Positions 34,564 to 43,399 of a stretch of 64,000 nucleotides of DNA are shown here, piece after piece. The stretch is taken from NCBI RefSeq assembly GCF_017877355.1, contig NZ_JAGIPR010000004.1, positions 310,001 to 374,000 of the forward strand. Reading direction: 5' to 3'. The position numbers and the translations under genes are program-made. The first letter of the stretch is position 1. Every line of letters begins with the position of its first letter. Under the pieces are notes generated by a model that did not search any database, was not told the origin of the DNA, and was given only the letters and a program-made list of their open reading frames with translations. The DNA is from Chryseobacterium jejuense (GTDB lineage Bacteria; Bacteroidota; Bacteroidia; Flavobacteriales; Weeksellaceae).

Positions 34564-35115
34564 ATGCTGAACAAAATTTTAAAATCTATTCTGGTTGCAG
34601 CCCTCTCCTGGTTTATCATTCATTCTCTGTATATTACTTATGATGGTCTTACAGATCCTAAACAAAAAGCTGATCTTGCCGTAGTCTTCGGGAATAAAGT
34701 AAATGAAGACGGAAGCCTTTCCCCAAGATTGCAAGCAAGACTGGATAAAAGCATTGAACTGTATCAGAAAAAACAGATTAAAAATATATTGGTAAGCGGT
34801 GGTTTGGGTAAGGAAGGCTATTGGGAAGGTACCGAAATGAAAAAATATCTGATCAAAAATAAAATTCCTGCTCATAATATTCTTGTGGATAACTTTGGGG
34901 ATAATACAGAGAAGACCGTTCTCAATACTATAAAAATCGCTGATAGCTTACAGTATAAAAATGTTATCTCTGTATCACAGTTTTATCATCAGACCAGAAT
35001 CAAAAAACTGTTCAGGGAACACCATTTTAAAAATATTGAAAGTTCAAGTCCTGCCTATTTTGAGGTAAGGGACTTTTATTCTGTTTTTAGAGAGTTTTTT
35101 GCTTATTATTTATAA
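34564..35115 (+). CDS. YdcF/SanA-type DUF218 membrane protein
   Basis: 183 residues from ATG at 34564. One N-terminal membrane helix (about 5-27) is followed by the DUF218 domain: ADLAVVFGNKV, LSPRLQARLDKSIELY, ILVSGG, EGTEMKKYL and VLVDNFGDNTEKTVLN-like blocks. SanA/ElyC proteins influence envelope integrity; the enzyme activity is not established. The upstream in-frame ATG at 34546 lies in the promoter box and is rejected. Confidence 0.88.
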   Translation: MLNKILKSILVAALSWFIIHSLYITYDGLTDPKQKADLAVVFGNKVNEDGSLSPRLQARLDKSIELYQKKQIKNILVSGGLGKEGYWEGTEMKKYLIKNKIPAHNILVDNFGDNTEKTVLNTIKIADSLQYKNVISVSQFYHQTRIKKLFREHHFKNIESSSPAYFEVRDFYSVFREFFAYYL

Positions 35116-35145
35116 GAAAAAATGTTTGTGTAAAAAAAATAAATC

Positions 35146-35340
35146 ATGAACAAGACATTAAAATGGATATTTATCGGAATTACAGGTACCATTCTACTCT
35201 ATTTTGTGCTTAGTTTTGCCGCTGTTTTCATGCTTACCTATTTCAGCTCATCCAAAAAAATTGAAAATAAAGACGAAGAGAAAGTATTTGAGAAAAAATC
35301 TGATTCCTTAAAAAAATGTATGATTTGTAGCCATATTTAA
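35146..35340 (+). CDS. small membrane protein of unknown function
   Basis: 64 residues. One long hydrophobic stretch (about 7-33, IFIGITGTILLYFVLSFAAVF) precedes a highly charged, Lys/Glu-rich tail that ends in CMICSHI with two cysteines. No family recognised. It starts 30 nt after the DUF218 gene, so they may share a transcript. Confidence 0.6.
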   Translation: MNKTLKWIFIGITGTILLYFVLSFAAVFMLTYFSSSKKIENKDEEKVFEKKSDSLKKCMICSHI

Positions 35341-35485
35341 CCTACTTTTTAAAAGATAGAATACCTACAACAGTTTATCCGTTAAGAAAACATTTCCGCT
35401 ATAAGCTCATTTAGCCTCAAAATACACTTTAATTACAGCCTTTAGCACGACTCTACTTTTGTTTATTAATCTCATTAATATTATG

Positions 35486-35493
35486 TAAATTTG
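35486..35493 (+). promoter_or_regulatory. -7 box TAAATTTG of rocD
   Basis: Matches TAnnTTTG, 15 nt before the rocD ATG. The 168 nt between the small membrane protein and rocD hold nothing else visible. Confidence 0.6.
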
Positions 35494-35508
35494 TAAAAAA
35501 CCAACAAT

Positions 35509-36759
35509 ATGTCAACAGCAGAACAAACAAAAAACTCACAATATTTTATTGACCTTGAAGACAAACATGGAGCACACAATTATCATCCACTGCCAGTAGT
35601 TCTGGACCGCGGAGAAGGTGTTTTCGTTTGGGATGTAGAGGGCAAAAGATATTATGATTTTCTTTCAGCATATTCTGCTGTAAACCAAGGACATTCCCAT
35701 CCTAAAATCGTAGGAGCTTTAGTAGAGCAATCTCAAAAGTTAGCCTTAACTTCAAGAGCATTCTATAACTCTAAATTAGGAGAATACGAACAGAAAATCA
35801 CCACTCTTTTCGGGTTTGATAAAGTATTACCAATGAACTCTGGAGCTGAAGCAGTAGAAACCGCTGTAAAATTGGCTAGAAAATGGAGTTATGAAGTAAA
35901 AGGAATTTCAGAAAACGCAGCAAAAATCATCGTTTGTGAAAATAACTTCCATGGAAGAACAACCACTATTGTTTCTTTCTCCAACGACCCGGATGCTAAC
36001 CAAAATTATGGACCTTTTACACCGGGCTTTATCAAAATTCCGTACAATGATATTGCAGCATTGGAAGAAGTATTAAGCAGAGAGGCAGAAAATATTGCTG
36101 CATTCCTTGTAGAGCCTATTCAGGGTGAGGCAGGAGTATATGTTCCGGATGAGAATTTCCTTAAAAATACTTCTGAACTATGTAAAAAATATAATGTTCT
36201 TTTCATTGCGGATGAAGTACAGACAGGTATTGCAAGAACAGGAAGACTGATTGCTTGTCATCACGAAAATGTACAGCCAGACATTCTAATTCTAGGAAAA
36301 GCACTTTCAGGAGGAATGTATCCAGTATCTGCAGTATTGGCGAATGATGAAATCATGAATGTGATTAAGCCAGGACAACACGGTTCTACATTCGGAGGAA
36401 ATCCAATTGCCTGTGCAGTAGCCGTAGCAGCATTAGATGTTGTAGCTGATGAAAAATTATCTGAAAGAGCAGAAGAACTGGGTCAGCTTTTCAGAGCTGA
36501 AATCAATAAACTTATTGAAAAGACAGATCTTATTACCAAAGTAAGAGGAAAAGGACTGTTAAATGCTATACTAATCAATGATACTCCAGAAAGTTCTACT
36601 GCATGGAATCTTTGTTTACAATTAAAAGAAAACGGATTACTTGCAAAACCAACACATGGTAACATCATCAGATTAGCACCACCATTGGTAATTACAGAAG
36701 AGCAATTATTGGATTGTGTAAAAATTATTGAAAAAACAATTTTAGCCTTCACAAAATAA
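35509..36759 (+). CDS. rocD: ornithine aminotransferase
   Basis: 416 residues. A class III PLP aminotransferase that converts ornithine and 2-oxoglutarate to glutamate semialdehyde. Signatures: [19 protein letters not shown], the cofactor block [31 protein letters not shown] and the PLP-Lys in [12 protein letters not shown]. Full length. The next gene (TTG start) follows after 3 nt, an unusual pairing with glycosyltransferase genes. Confidence 0.95.
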   Translation: MSTAEQTKNSQYFIDLEDKHGAHNYHPLPVVLDRGEGVFVWDVEGKRYYDFLSAYSAVNQGHSHPKIVGALVEQSQKLALTSRAFYNSKLGEYEQKITTLFGFDKVLPMNSGAEAVETAVKLARKWSYEVKGISENAAKIIVCENNFHGRTTTIVSFSNDPDANQNYGPFTPGFIKIPYNDIAALEEVLSREAENIAAFLVEPIQGEAGVYVPDENFLKNTSELCKKYNVLFIADEVQTGIARTGRLIACHHENVQPDILILGKALSGGMYPVSAVLANDEIMNVIKPGQHGSTFGGNPIACAVAVAALDVVADEKLSERAEELGQLFRAEINKLIEKTDLITKVRGKGLLNAILINDTPESSTAWNLCLQLKENGLLAKPTHGNIIRLAPPLVITEEQLLDCVKIIEKTILAFTK

Positions 36760-36762
36760 ACT

Positions 36763-37560
36763 TTGGTAGATATTATTATTCCAATATATAAAGAAATACC
36801 TGATCGTGATGATTTGATTTCATTCAGTCAGGTATTTCATATTTTAGGAAGTTACAAAATCACTTTTATACATCCTAAAAGTCTTCCTCTTGATGCCTAT
36901 AAAGATTTCAATGCTTCATTCATTGGTTTTGATGACCGTTATTTCAAAAATATTTTTGGATACAATCAACTCATGATGGACGTAAATTTTTATAAAAGTT
37001 TTTCAGAAAAATATATACTAATTTATCAATCTGACTGTTTTGTATTTAAAGATGATCTTATAAATTGGTGCAAAAAAAACTACGATTATATTGGTGCTCC
37101 CTGGATACGGAGTTCGGAACATATTCCTTTTTTAAAATTATTTTTTGATAAAACCATTGCTAAGTTTAAAGGAATGACCAACTTTAAAGGGAATGGGAAA
37201 TGGCAAAAAGATAAATCTCTTCTTTATAATACTGTAGGGAATGGAGGACTATCTTTAAGAAAAAGAGAAAAGTTTATAGAAGTTCTTGAAAACCTTCCGA
37301 AGGTAGTACAAATTTACTTAAAACCTGAAAATACAGGTCAATTTTACGCCGAAGACGTGTTTTTTAGTATCGAGCCTGAAAGAAATGGTATAATTTTTTC
37401 TAAACCTAATTATAAAGAAGCCTGTCTCTTCTCAATTGAGAATAAACAGGAGAAAGCAATGAACATCAATAAAGGAGAACTTCCTTTTGGCTGCCATAGA
37501 TGGAATAAGGAGAAAGATTTCTGGAGACCTTATTTTTCTAAAGCAGGATATTCAATATAA
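36763..37560 (+). CDS. DUF5672 family glycosyltransferase-like protein
   Basis: 265 residues from a TTG start 3 nt after the rocD stop. It begins VDIIIPIYKEIPDRDDL like a GT-A domain. The family blocks LIYQSDCFVFKDDL, YIGAPW and GNGGLSLRKREKF are present, with an acidic motif EDVFFS near residue 205. DUF5672 members occur in surface polysaccharide clusters and probably transfer sugars; donor and acceptor are unknown. Followed 2 nt later by the next gene. Confidence 0.8.
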   Translation: MVDIIIPIYKEIPDRDDLISFSQVFHILGSYKITFIHPKSLPLDAYKDFNASFIGFDDRYFKNIFGYNQLMMDVNFYKSFSEKYILIYQSDCFVFKDDLINWCKKNYDYIGAPWIRSSEHIPFLKLFFDKTIAKFKGMTNFKGNGKWQKDKSLLYNTVGNGGLSLRKREKFIEVLENLPKVVQIYLKPENTGQFYAEDVFFSIEPERNGIIFSKPNYKEACLFSIENKQEKAMNINKGELPFGCHRWNKEKDFWRPYFSKAGYSI

Positions 37561-37562
37561 CA

Positions 37563-38561
37563 ATGAACGACTTTAAAGATAAAAGTATCATATTAGCTGT
37601 CCCTAATCATTTTGGGCTACCAAAGGTTTTTAAAAAAAATCTTGAGTATCTTGGTTTTAAAGTTTTTACTGTAGAGCATGATTGCTCGCAAGTAAAACTG
37701 AGTGCAGAAGAGTCTTTAATTCATATTTATAAAAAGGCATTCAGCAACAACAGGACCTTTAAAGCCAAAATGTTAGCCGAAAAAAAGGAACAACCCCAGC
37801 TGTTTTTTCTTGATAAAATCAGCCATGCAGATTATGCCCTTGTGGTACGCCCTGACCTTTTCAGTAAGAATGTTCTGTCCAAAATTCAGGAAAAAAGTAC
37901 TTATACAGTGGCTTACCAGTGGGACGGAATGCAGAGGTTTCCTTTGGCTGAAAATACTATAAAATATTTTGACAGCTTTTTTGTATTTGATGAAAGAGAC
38001 ACCATAAGATATCCGCAGACAAAGCATATCCACAATTTTTATTTTGATTATTTGTCCGAAAAGCAGGAGGCAAAACAGGATCTTTTCTTCGTAGGAACTT
38101 TTATGAAGGATCGTATTGAAGAGCTTTGCAATCTTTCTATATTATTTCAGGAAAAAAACCTGAAAACCAATATCAATGTAATCTATACTAAAGAAAAGCA
38201 TATCAAGAAGTATCGGGAATATCCTATAAATTTCACAAGAACCGGAATGAGTTTTGAGGAAAACATGAAAAATGCCAAAGCTTCAAAAATTATTCTTGAC
38301 TTTCAAAACACTATTCATAAAGGACTTTCTTTCAGGGTTTTTGAGGCTGTAGGGTACAGAAAAAAATTAATTACTAATAATGAATTAGTGAAGGGATATA
38401 GATTTTATAATCCTAGTAATATATTTCTGCTGAATGATGATAATATGTCTGAAATTACCAATTTCCTGGCAGAGGATTATAGTGAATCTTCTGAAGAAAT
38501 TTATCAGAGATATTCGTTTAGTAATTGGATCCAAATTTTATTCAGTCAATCTAATAAATAA
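37563..38561 (+). CDS. CgeB-like glycosyltransferase family protein
   Basis: 332 residues. N-terminal half: KSIILAVPNHFGLPKVFKK... with a Rossmann look and DYALVVRPDLFSK. The C-terminal half contains FVGTFMKDRIEEL and FRVFEAVGYRKKLITNN, the type of nucleotide-sugar region seen in CgeB/GT1-like proteins. The call is by shape and context; substrate unknown. It begins 2 nt after DUF5672 and ends 6 nt before the GT2 gene, clearly one operon. Confidence 0.7.
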   Translation: MNDFKDKSIILAVPNHFGLPKVFKKNLEYLGFKVFTVEHDCSQVKLSAEESLIHIYKKAFSNNRTFKAKMLAEKKEQPQLFFLDKISHADYALVVRPDLFSKNVLSKIQEKSTYTVAYQWDGMQRFPLAENTIKYFDSFFVFDERDTIRYPQTKHIHNFYFDYLSEKQEAKQDLFFVGTFMKDRIEELCNLSILFQEKNLKTNINVIYTKEKHIKKYREYPINFTRTGMSFEENMKNAKASKIILDFQNTIHKGLSFRVFEAVGYRKKLITNNELVKGYRFYNPSNIFLLNDDNMSEITNFLAEDYSESSEEIYQRYSFSNWIQILFSQSNK

Positions 38562-38567
38562 GTCTCC

Positions 38568-39521
38568 ATGAAAACCTCAGTTGCTCTTTGTACCTACAAC
38601 GGAGAAAAATATATAAAATATCAGCTCGATTCTATTCTGAACCAAACCGTTCCAATAGATGAAATTATTATATGTGATGACGGCTCTACAGACTCTACTA
38701 TTTCTATTTTAAATTCTTACCAGGACCAATACCCCAGCATTTTCAAAATCTATACTAATAAAAATAATCTTCGGAGTGTAAAAAATTTTGAAAAAGCCAT
38801 TTCTCTGTGTAACAATGAATTTATTTTCCTAAGTGATCAGGATGATATATGGGTTGACCATAAAGTTAAGATACATTTAGATTACTTTAAAAAACATGAA
38901 AATATCAATGTAATAGCTACAAATGGTTATTGCATTACCGATGATGGTGAAAGAAAGGAAATGTATTCTTTCTGGGATCTTCCCACTATTGCCAAATCAG
39001 CTGATAAAAACTTCAGTATAAAGGAAACTCTTTCTAAAGTAACCAATATTGCAACAGGAGCATCAATGTCTTTACGAAAGTCTTTTTTAAAGGAAATTAT
39101 GCCCATTCCGGACTCTGAAGGTCTTCATCATGATGAATGGATTGCTTTTATTGCTGTTCAAAAAGATTCTTTCGCAATGCTTGATGAAAAACTCTTTTAC
39201 TACAGGATTCATAACCATCAACAAATTGGAGGTGTATTTTTTGATAAAAATGACCGGTCTTTATTATTTCTTAAACGTACATTTGGGCTCATCCAAGATT
39301 TTAAAGGGCTATCAAAATATATAAAGCGTCTGACCAGCAGTTATAAAAAGAATCAGCTTTATCTTAAGTCTCAGCCGCATCATCATGAAATTATAAAAAA
39401 TAACATCAAAGAAATTGAAAAAATATATGCTGAAAAAGTAAAATTGATCAAGGCCAAGTATCCTGTAAGATCACAGATTTTATTTATTCTGAATATTTTC
39501 AAAAACAAAAGGAGATTTTAA
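38568..39521 (+). CDS. family 2 glycosyltransferase
   Basis: 317 residues. GT-A signatures TSVALCTYNGEKYIKYQLDS, IIICDDGSTDSTI and FLSDQDDIW (the metal site) at about 87-95, then a conserved HHDEWIAF that may hold the catalytic base. It resembles rhamnosyl- or galactosyl-transferases of O-antigen loci. Last gene of the rocD-led unit; its stop lies inside a palindromic terminator. Confidence 0.92.
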   Translation: MKTSVALCTYNGEKYIKYQLDSILNQTVPIDEIIICDDGSTDSTISILNSYQDQYPSIFKIYTNKNNLRSVKNFEKAISLCNNEFIFLSDQDDIWVDHKVKIHLDYFKKHENINVIATNGYCITDDGERKEMYSFWDLPTIAKSADKNFSIKETLSKVTNIATGASMSLRKSFLKEIMPIPDSEGLHHDEWIAFIAVQKDSFAMLDEKLFYYRIHNHQQIGGVFFDKNDRSLLFLKRTFGLIQDFKGLSKYIKRLTSSYKKNQLYLKSQPHHHEIIKNNIKEIEKIYAEKVKLIKAKYPVRSQILFILNIFKNKRRF

Positions 39522-39532
39522 AATCTCCTTTT
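39507..39532. terminator. palindromic terminator overlapping the GT2 stop
   Basis: Perfect palindrome AAAAGGAGATTTT / AAAATCTCCTTTT with T-rich flanks on both strands; the GT2 stop (39519-39521) is inside it. Confidence 0.8.
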
Positions 39533-39537
39533 CATTT

Positions 39538-39687
39538 TTATAATTTCGTTGAAATAAAGACAATATTATTATCTCCTAAAATTCCTTCGACAATACTTCT
39601 CTTTTTATTAACTTTCACTTCAAATCCAATAGCTTCTAATTTCTTTTGCATTTCTTTCGCGAAAACTGTACACCAGACACATATCAT
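39538..39687 (-). CDS. possible 49-residue ORF or gene remnant
   Basis: Codes for a short protein starting MICVWCTVFAKEMQKKLEAI and continuing GFEVKVNKKRSIVEGILGDN to a C-terminus NIVFISTKL. The frame is open further upstream, to about 39729, with no better ATG. It ends 6 nt from the terminator at 39507-39532. The amphipathic sequence looks protein-like, but I recognise no family; it could be the tail of a decayed gene. Confidence 0.3.
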   Translation of the reverse strand: MICVWCTVFAKEMQKKLEAIGFEVKVNKKRSIVEGILGDNNIVFISTKL

Positions 39688-39775
39688 TAATGTGTTTTTA
39701 GATAATGATGAAGCGCTGCATTGTACTCTACATTATAAATCTTCAATCCCGAATCTTATTTTATTTTCACAGAGC

Positions 39776-41851
39776 TTATTTTTTATATAAACTTGCTATT
39801 AAATTAAGAACATTTTTCCCTTGTACTTCCCTCGAAAAAGGATGTAAAGCCTCCTTTGAATTATTTTTAAGTGTACTCCAAAGTCTCTCATTAGAATAAA
39901 GTTCCAGAATATTATTGGCAAAGGTTTCTGCATCATTAATATCACTTACCAGTGCGTGCGTATCATGCTGAAGATTCATACCCTCCACTCCTATTGGTGT
40001 TGTTACAATGGGGAGCTCATATTCCAGAGCCTGACCTATTTTACCTTTAACTCCTGCTCCGTATCGTAAAGGAGCTACAAATACCCTGGATGAATCAAAC
40101 CATTCATCAACAGTTTCCTGATACCCCAATATCCTGATTTTATCCGAATTATATTTATTTGTAAGTTCTTCTGATAACTCAGGTCCAATTACATTTACAA
40201 AAATAGTATCATCTTTTTTCCATACCAAAGGCATTATATCTTCAACAAGAAATTTCAATGCATCTAAATTAGGAAGATGCCTGAACCCTCCAATAAATAA
40301 TAATCCTTTCCTATCTGCAAATCCGTTTTTATTAACCTGCTCTACCGTATGGAAATTACTTACCACGTGTACTTTATTGATATCTATTCCATTTTGAGAG
40401 ACAATCCCCTTCTCCACATCACTAATCGCTGCCACAGCATCAGAGTTTCGCATTGCTGAATATTCCAGCTCTTTAGTCTTTTGGTTTCTCTTCTCCATTT
40501 TCGGAGTAGTCGGCATATACTCTCTCTCTCTTTCAACACGCAAGTAATGCAGATCCACCATATCGTAGATAAGTTTTTGTTTTGTGATATGTTTTTTAAG
40601 AACCTTATGCCAATTTTTAAAACCGTGGGGTCTGAAAATCCATATTAAATCAATGAGAGGTAACTTTTCAATGATTTGGTCATTAATTTTAACGATCTTA
40701 TTTTTGGGCGTAACATAATCCTGGAATACCTCTATTCCAAGAGATTCACAATATTCTATATATTTTTTATCAGTATCATTAAATTCCGGAATTCCCAATA
40801 AGATCTTATGATTCTGGGCTATCAGGATTTTAAAAATTTCATCCAGTCTCCTCGAACCGCTATCCTGGTCATATTTAGGCATAGACTCCTCCAGAAAAAG
40901 AATAGTAGGCTTCTGATAATTTTTATAAACATTTAAATGCTTTTTATTATTAATTTCTAAAAACTTATCTCCCTCGAACCTTGAGTTCCATCTTTCTTTA
41001 AATTTCTTAGCATTTTTTTCAAGCAATATCTCTTTGTTACTGTCTTTTCCTGTGTAGCTTATATTTTCAAAATGTAAAATCTCAGATTTTGGCTGGTAGT
41101 AAATATCCAATCCCTGTACATATTTTAACCGCTGACAAAAGTCTGTTTCTTCATAATAGGCCGGTAAGAATTCCTCATCCAGAAGATTTAAATTTCCTGT
41201 TGTATCAATTCTTTTAAACAACAAACTACATCCTGAGCAATAATCAACTTTTCTTAAAAAATTAAATGAAGGATGGTCAATGGAATTAAACCTTCCCAGG
41301 TTTACAATTTCGCAGCCTTTGAAAATCAGGCAGCCAGCTTCCTGTAAAGTATTATCGGCAAAAATCATTTTTGAACCCACCGCTCCTACATTTTCTTTGG
41401 TATCAAAAACATTGATCAGTGAGCTTAAATAATTTTCCTGAACCTCGGTATCATTATTTAATAAATAGATATATTTCCCGTTTGACGCTTGAATTCCTTT
41501 ATTTACATTTCTTAGAAAGCCTAGATTTTCAGTATTATTTATAACCGTAATCCCTTGAATTTTATTTAAAAACTCCAACGTTTCATCTGAACTGTTGTCG
41601 TTAATAATAATAATTTCTTTGGAAATATTTTTATCATATTGCTCAATCGTATAAAGACAGTTGAGGGTATATCTGATTTGATTATAGACAGGAATAATAA
41701 TAGAAACTTCAGGGTTGTGGGAATTAGTCTTTAAACTAAATTCATAATTTCTAAAAAAGTCAAGGTCTAAATGCTTAATTCCAATTTTTCTTTTGTTTTT
41801 GATGAATTTATTATCCCTTATTTTATTTTTAAAAAATCTTTTAATTCCCAT
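39776..41851 (-). CDS. two-domain glycosyltransferase (GT2 joined to GT4)
   Basis: 691 residues from ATG at 41851. The N-terminal GT2 domain (about 45-285) has VSIIIPVYNQIRYTLNCL, IIINDNSSDETLEFL, the YLLNNDTEV metal motif and the C-terminal block AYYEETDFCQRL. The second half (about 320-690) is a GT4-type domain with LLFIGGFRHLPNLDALKFL and the donor-binding region PLRYGAGVKGKIGQALEY. One protein may thus add two sugars in sequence. An in-frame ATG at 41905 would add 18 residues. It faces right-to-left, against its neighbours. Confidence 0.88.
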   Translation of the reverse strand: MGIKRFFKNKIRDNKFIKNKRKIGIKHLDLDFFRNYEFSLKTNSHNPEVSIIIPVYNQIRYTLNCLYTIEQYDKNISKEIIIINDNSSDETLEFLNKIQGITVINNTENLGFLRNVNKGIQASNGKYIYLLNNDTEVQENYLSSLINVFDTKENVGAVGSKMIFADNTLQEAGCLIFKGCEIVNLGRFNSIDHPSFNFLRKVDYCSGCSLLFKRIDTTGNLNLLDEEFLPAYYEETDFCQRLKYVQGLDIYYQPKSEILHFENISYTGKDSNKEILLEKNAKKFKERWNSRFEGDKFLEINNKKHLNVYKNYQKPTILFLEESMPKYDQDSGSRRLDEIFKILIAQNHKILLGIPEFNDTDKKYIEYCESLGIEVFQDYVTPKNKIVKINDQIIEKLPLIDLIWIFRPHGFKNWHKVLKKHITKQKLIYDMVDLHYLRVEREREYMPTTPKMEKRNQKTKELEYSAMRNSDAVAAISDVEKGIVSQNGIDINKVHVVSNFHTVEQVNKNGFADRKGLLFIGGFRHLPNLDALKFLVEDIMPLVWKKDDTIFVNVIGPELSEELTNKYNSDKIRILGYQETVDEWFDSSRVFVAPLRYGAGVKGKIGQALEYELPIVTTPIGVEGMNLQHDTHALVSDINDAETFANNILELYSNERLWSTLKNNSKEALHPFSREVQGKNVLNLIASLYKK

Positions 41852-41917
41852 TTTAAATTTATTATTTTGTCGGACCTTAGTAATTAAGGAAACGAAATTA
41901 AGCATTTATTACAAATT

Positions 41918-42070
41918 ATGATAGTAATAAGTTTGTTATCTTTTACCTTTGGATTACCCGAATATTTCACATCTGTTAATTATATTTATCATGATGCTGA
42001 TAGGATTGTTGCTAGATACAACTTTAATAAAAACGTGGATCGAAATGGCATTCGCTCAGGAGTTTTATAA
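41918..42070 (+). CDS. possible 50-residue ORF in the glycan locus gap
   Basis: Starts MIVISLLSFTFGLPEYF and continues to IYHDADRIVARYNFNKNVDR with a tail NGIRSGVL. It has a hydrophobic start and a protein-like basic/aromatic body, but no promoter box or terminator was seen. It lies in the 386-nt gap between divergent glycosyltransferase genes and could be a remnant of a lost gene. The remaining gap (42071-42237) is AT-rich with no other structure seen. Confidence 0.25.
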   Translation: MIVISLLSFTFGLPEYFTSVNYIYHDADRIVARYNFNKNVDRNGIRSGVL

Positions 42071-42237
42071 TACATAACAAAACCGCTTCCGTGCTTAAGG
42101 AATACGGTAATATATAATAATAAGCAAAGAAAACCAGCACACAAAGTATTAAAAAGAGAGACTTTTCTTTAGCAAAAACATATTTACGCGAAAAGAATTA
42201 CTCATGACATTTATTCAAAAAAAGCATTCATTTTATT

Positions 42238-43281
42238 ATGAAAAAAAGAAAAATATATTTTATTTGCCCATCAGTTTCTGTACCGTTTGGAGGTATAAAA
42301 CAAATTTATAAATATGTAAATATTCTGAACAGTCATGGTTATAATGCTGCTGTCTTACTTAAAAAAAAGAAGAAAAAAGATAACATTTGGTACCCTTTCA
42401 CAAAAATTTCTTATCATTATGAACTTATAAAAAATATAGAAAATAGCAGTAACTCTAAAAATCATAAAAATAGTTTTTATGAAAAATTAAAACTATTATT
42501 TCACCGTTTTTTTTCACACCAAATAGAGAAAGATGCTCTATTTGTCTTTCCGGAAATATATGGGAAATCATTTCATAAAACCATTCCCAATAATCAGTAT
42601 GTAATACTTAACCAAAATTGCTACTACACTTTCCAGGGTTATGGATATGATTATAGTGAAGAGAATCCTTATTTAAATAAAAATTGTATTGGAACTATTG
42701 TAGCATCTGAAAATGCACAAAGGTATTTTGACACTGTATTTCCTTCACATAATTTATATAGAATTCGTTTAGGAATTGATACTCAGGTTTTTAATTTTGG
42801 TGATAAAAAAAAGCGGAAAATTGCTTTTATGCCAAGGAAACTTTCTGAAGATTCTTTGCAAATTATTAATATTTTAAAGGCACGAAAAAAATTGAATGAT
42901 TGGGAGTTTTTCCCGATTGATAATATGGATGAACAAGCAGTTGCACAACATTTAAAAGAATCTGTTTTTTTCTTAAGCTTCAATCATAGAGAAGGTTTTG
43001 GACTCCCTCCTATAGAAGCAATGTCTTGTGGATGTTTCGTAATCGGATATACCGGGCAAGGTGGTAAAGAATATTTCAAAGAAGAATTTTCTTGCCGAAT
43101 CGAGGAAGGTAATATTATTGATTTCGTTGAAAAAATAGAAAATTATGCCTTAGAATATAATAAAAATTCAAATCTCTTTTTTGAAAAGGGTAAAAAAGCA
43201 TCACAATTTGTTTTAGAAAATTATTCCCTGGAAAATGAAACAAAAGATTGGATCAATATATGGGAAAAGATAATTTCATGA
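42238..43281 (+). CDS. family 1/4 glycosyltransferase
   Basis: 347 residues. The N-terminus (KIYFICPSVSVPFGGIKQIYK) and the C-terminal GT-B block (FFLSFNHREGFGLPPIEAMSCG, followed by YTGQGGKEYF) place it in the GT4-like group. A lysine tract near residue 42 is encoded by a run of eight A. The gene looks more AT-rich than most: the row 42481-42540 has 16 G/C in 60. It ends about 80 nt before a terminator shared with the lectin gene. Confidence 0.88.
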   Translation: MKKRKIYFICPSVSVPFGGIKQIYKYVNILNSHGYNAAVLLKKKKKKDNIWYPFTKISYHYELIKNIENSSNSKNHKNSFYEKLKLLFHRFFSHQIEKDALFVFPEIYGKSFHKTIPNNQYVILNQNCYYTFQGYGYDYSEENPYLNKNCIGTIVASENAQRYFDTVFPSHNLYRIRLGIDTQVFNFGDKKKRKIAFMPRKLSEDSLQIINILKARKKLNDWEFFPIDNMDEQAVAQHLKESVFFLSFNHREGFGLPPIEAMSCGCFVIGYTGQGGKEYFKEEFSCRIEEGNIIDFVEKIENYALEYNKNSNLFFEKGKKASQFVLENYSLENETKDWINIWEKIIS

Positions 43282-43362
43282 GGTTACAAAATTAGTTTTT
43301 GTAAAAAGTAAAACCTGTGAAATAAAATATATTCATCAAACTACAATAAAGTTCGAACAAAA

Positions 43363-43392
43363 AAATAGACTGACCTTTCGGTCAGTCTATTT
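43363..43392. terminator. bidirectional terminator between glycosyltransferase and lectin gene
   Basis: Perfect 13-bp stem AAATAGACTGACC / GGTCAGTCTATTT with a TTTC loop, T-rich on both sides. Confidence 0.9.
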
Positions 43393-43399
43393 TCTATAT

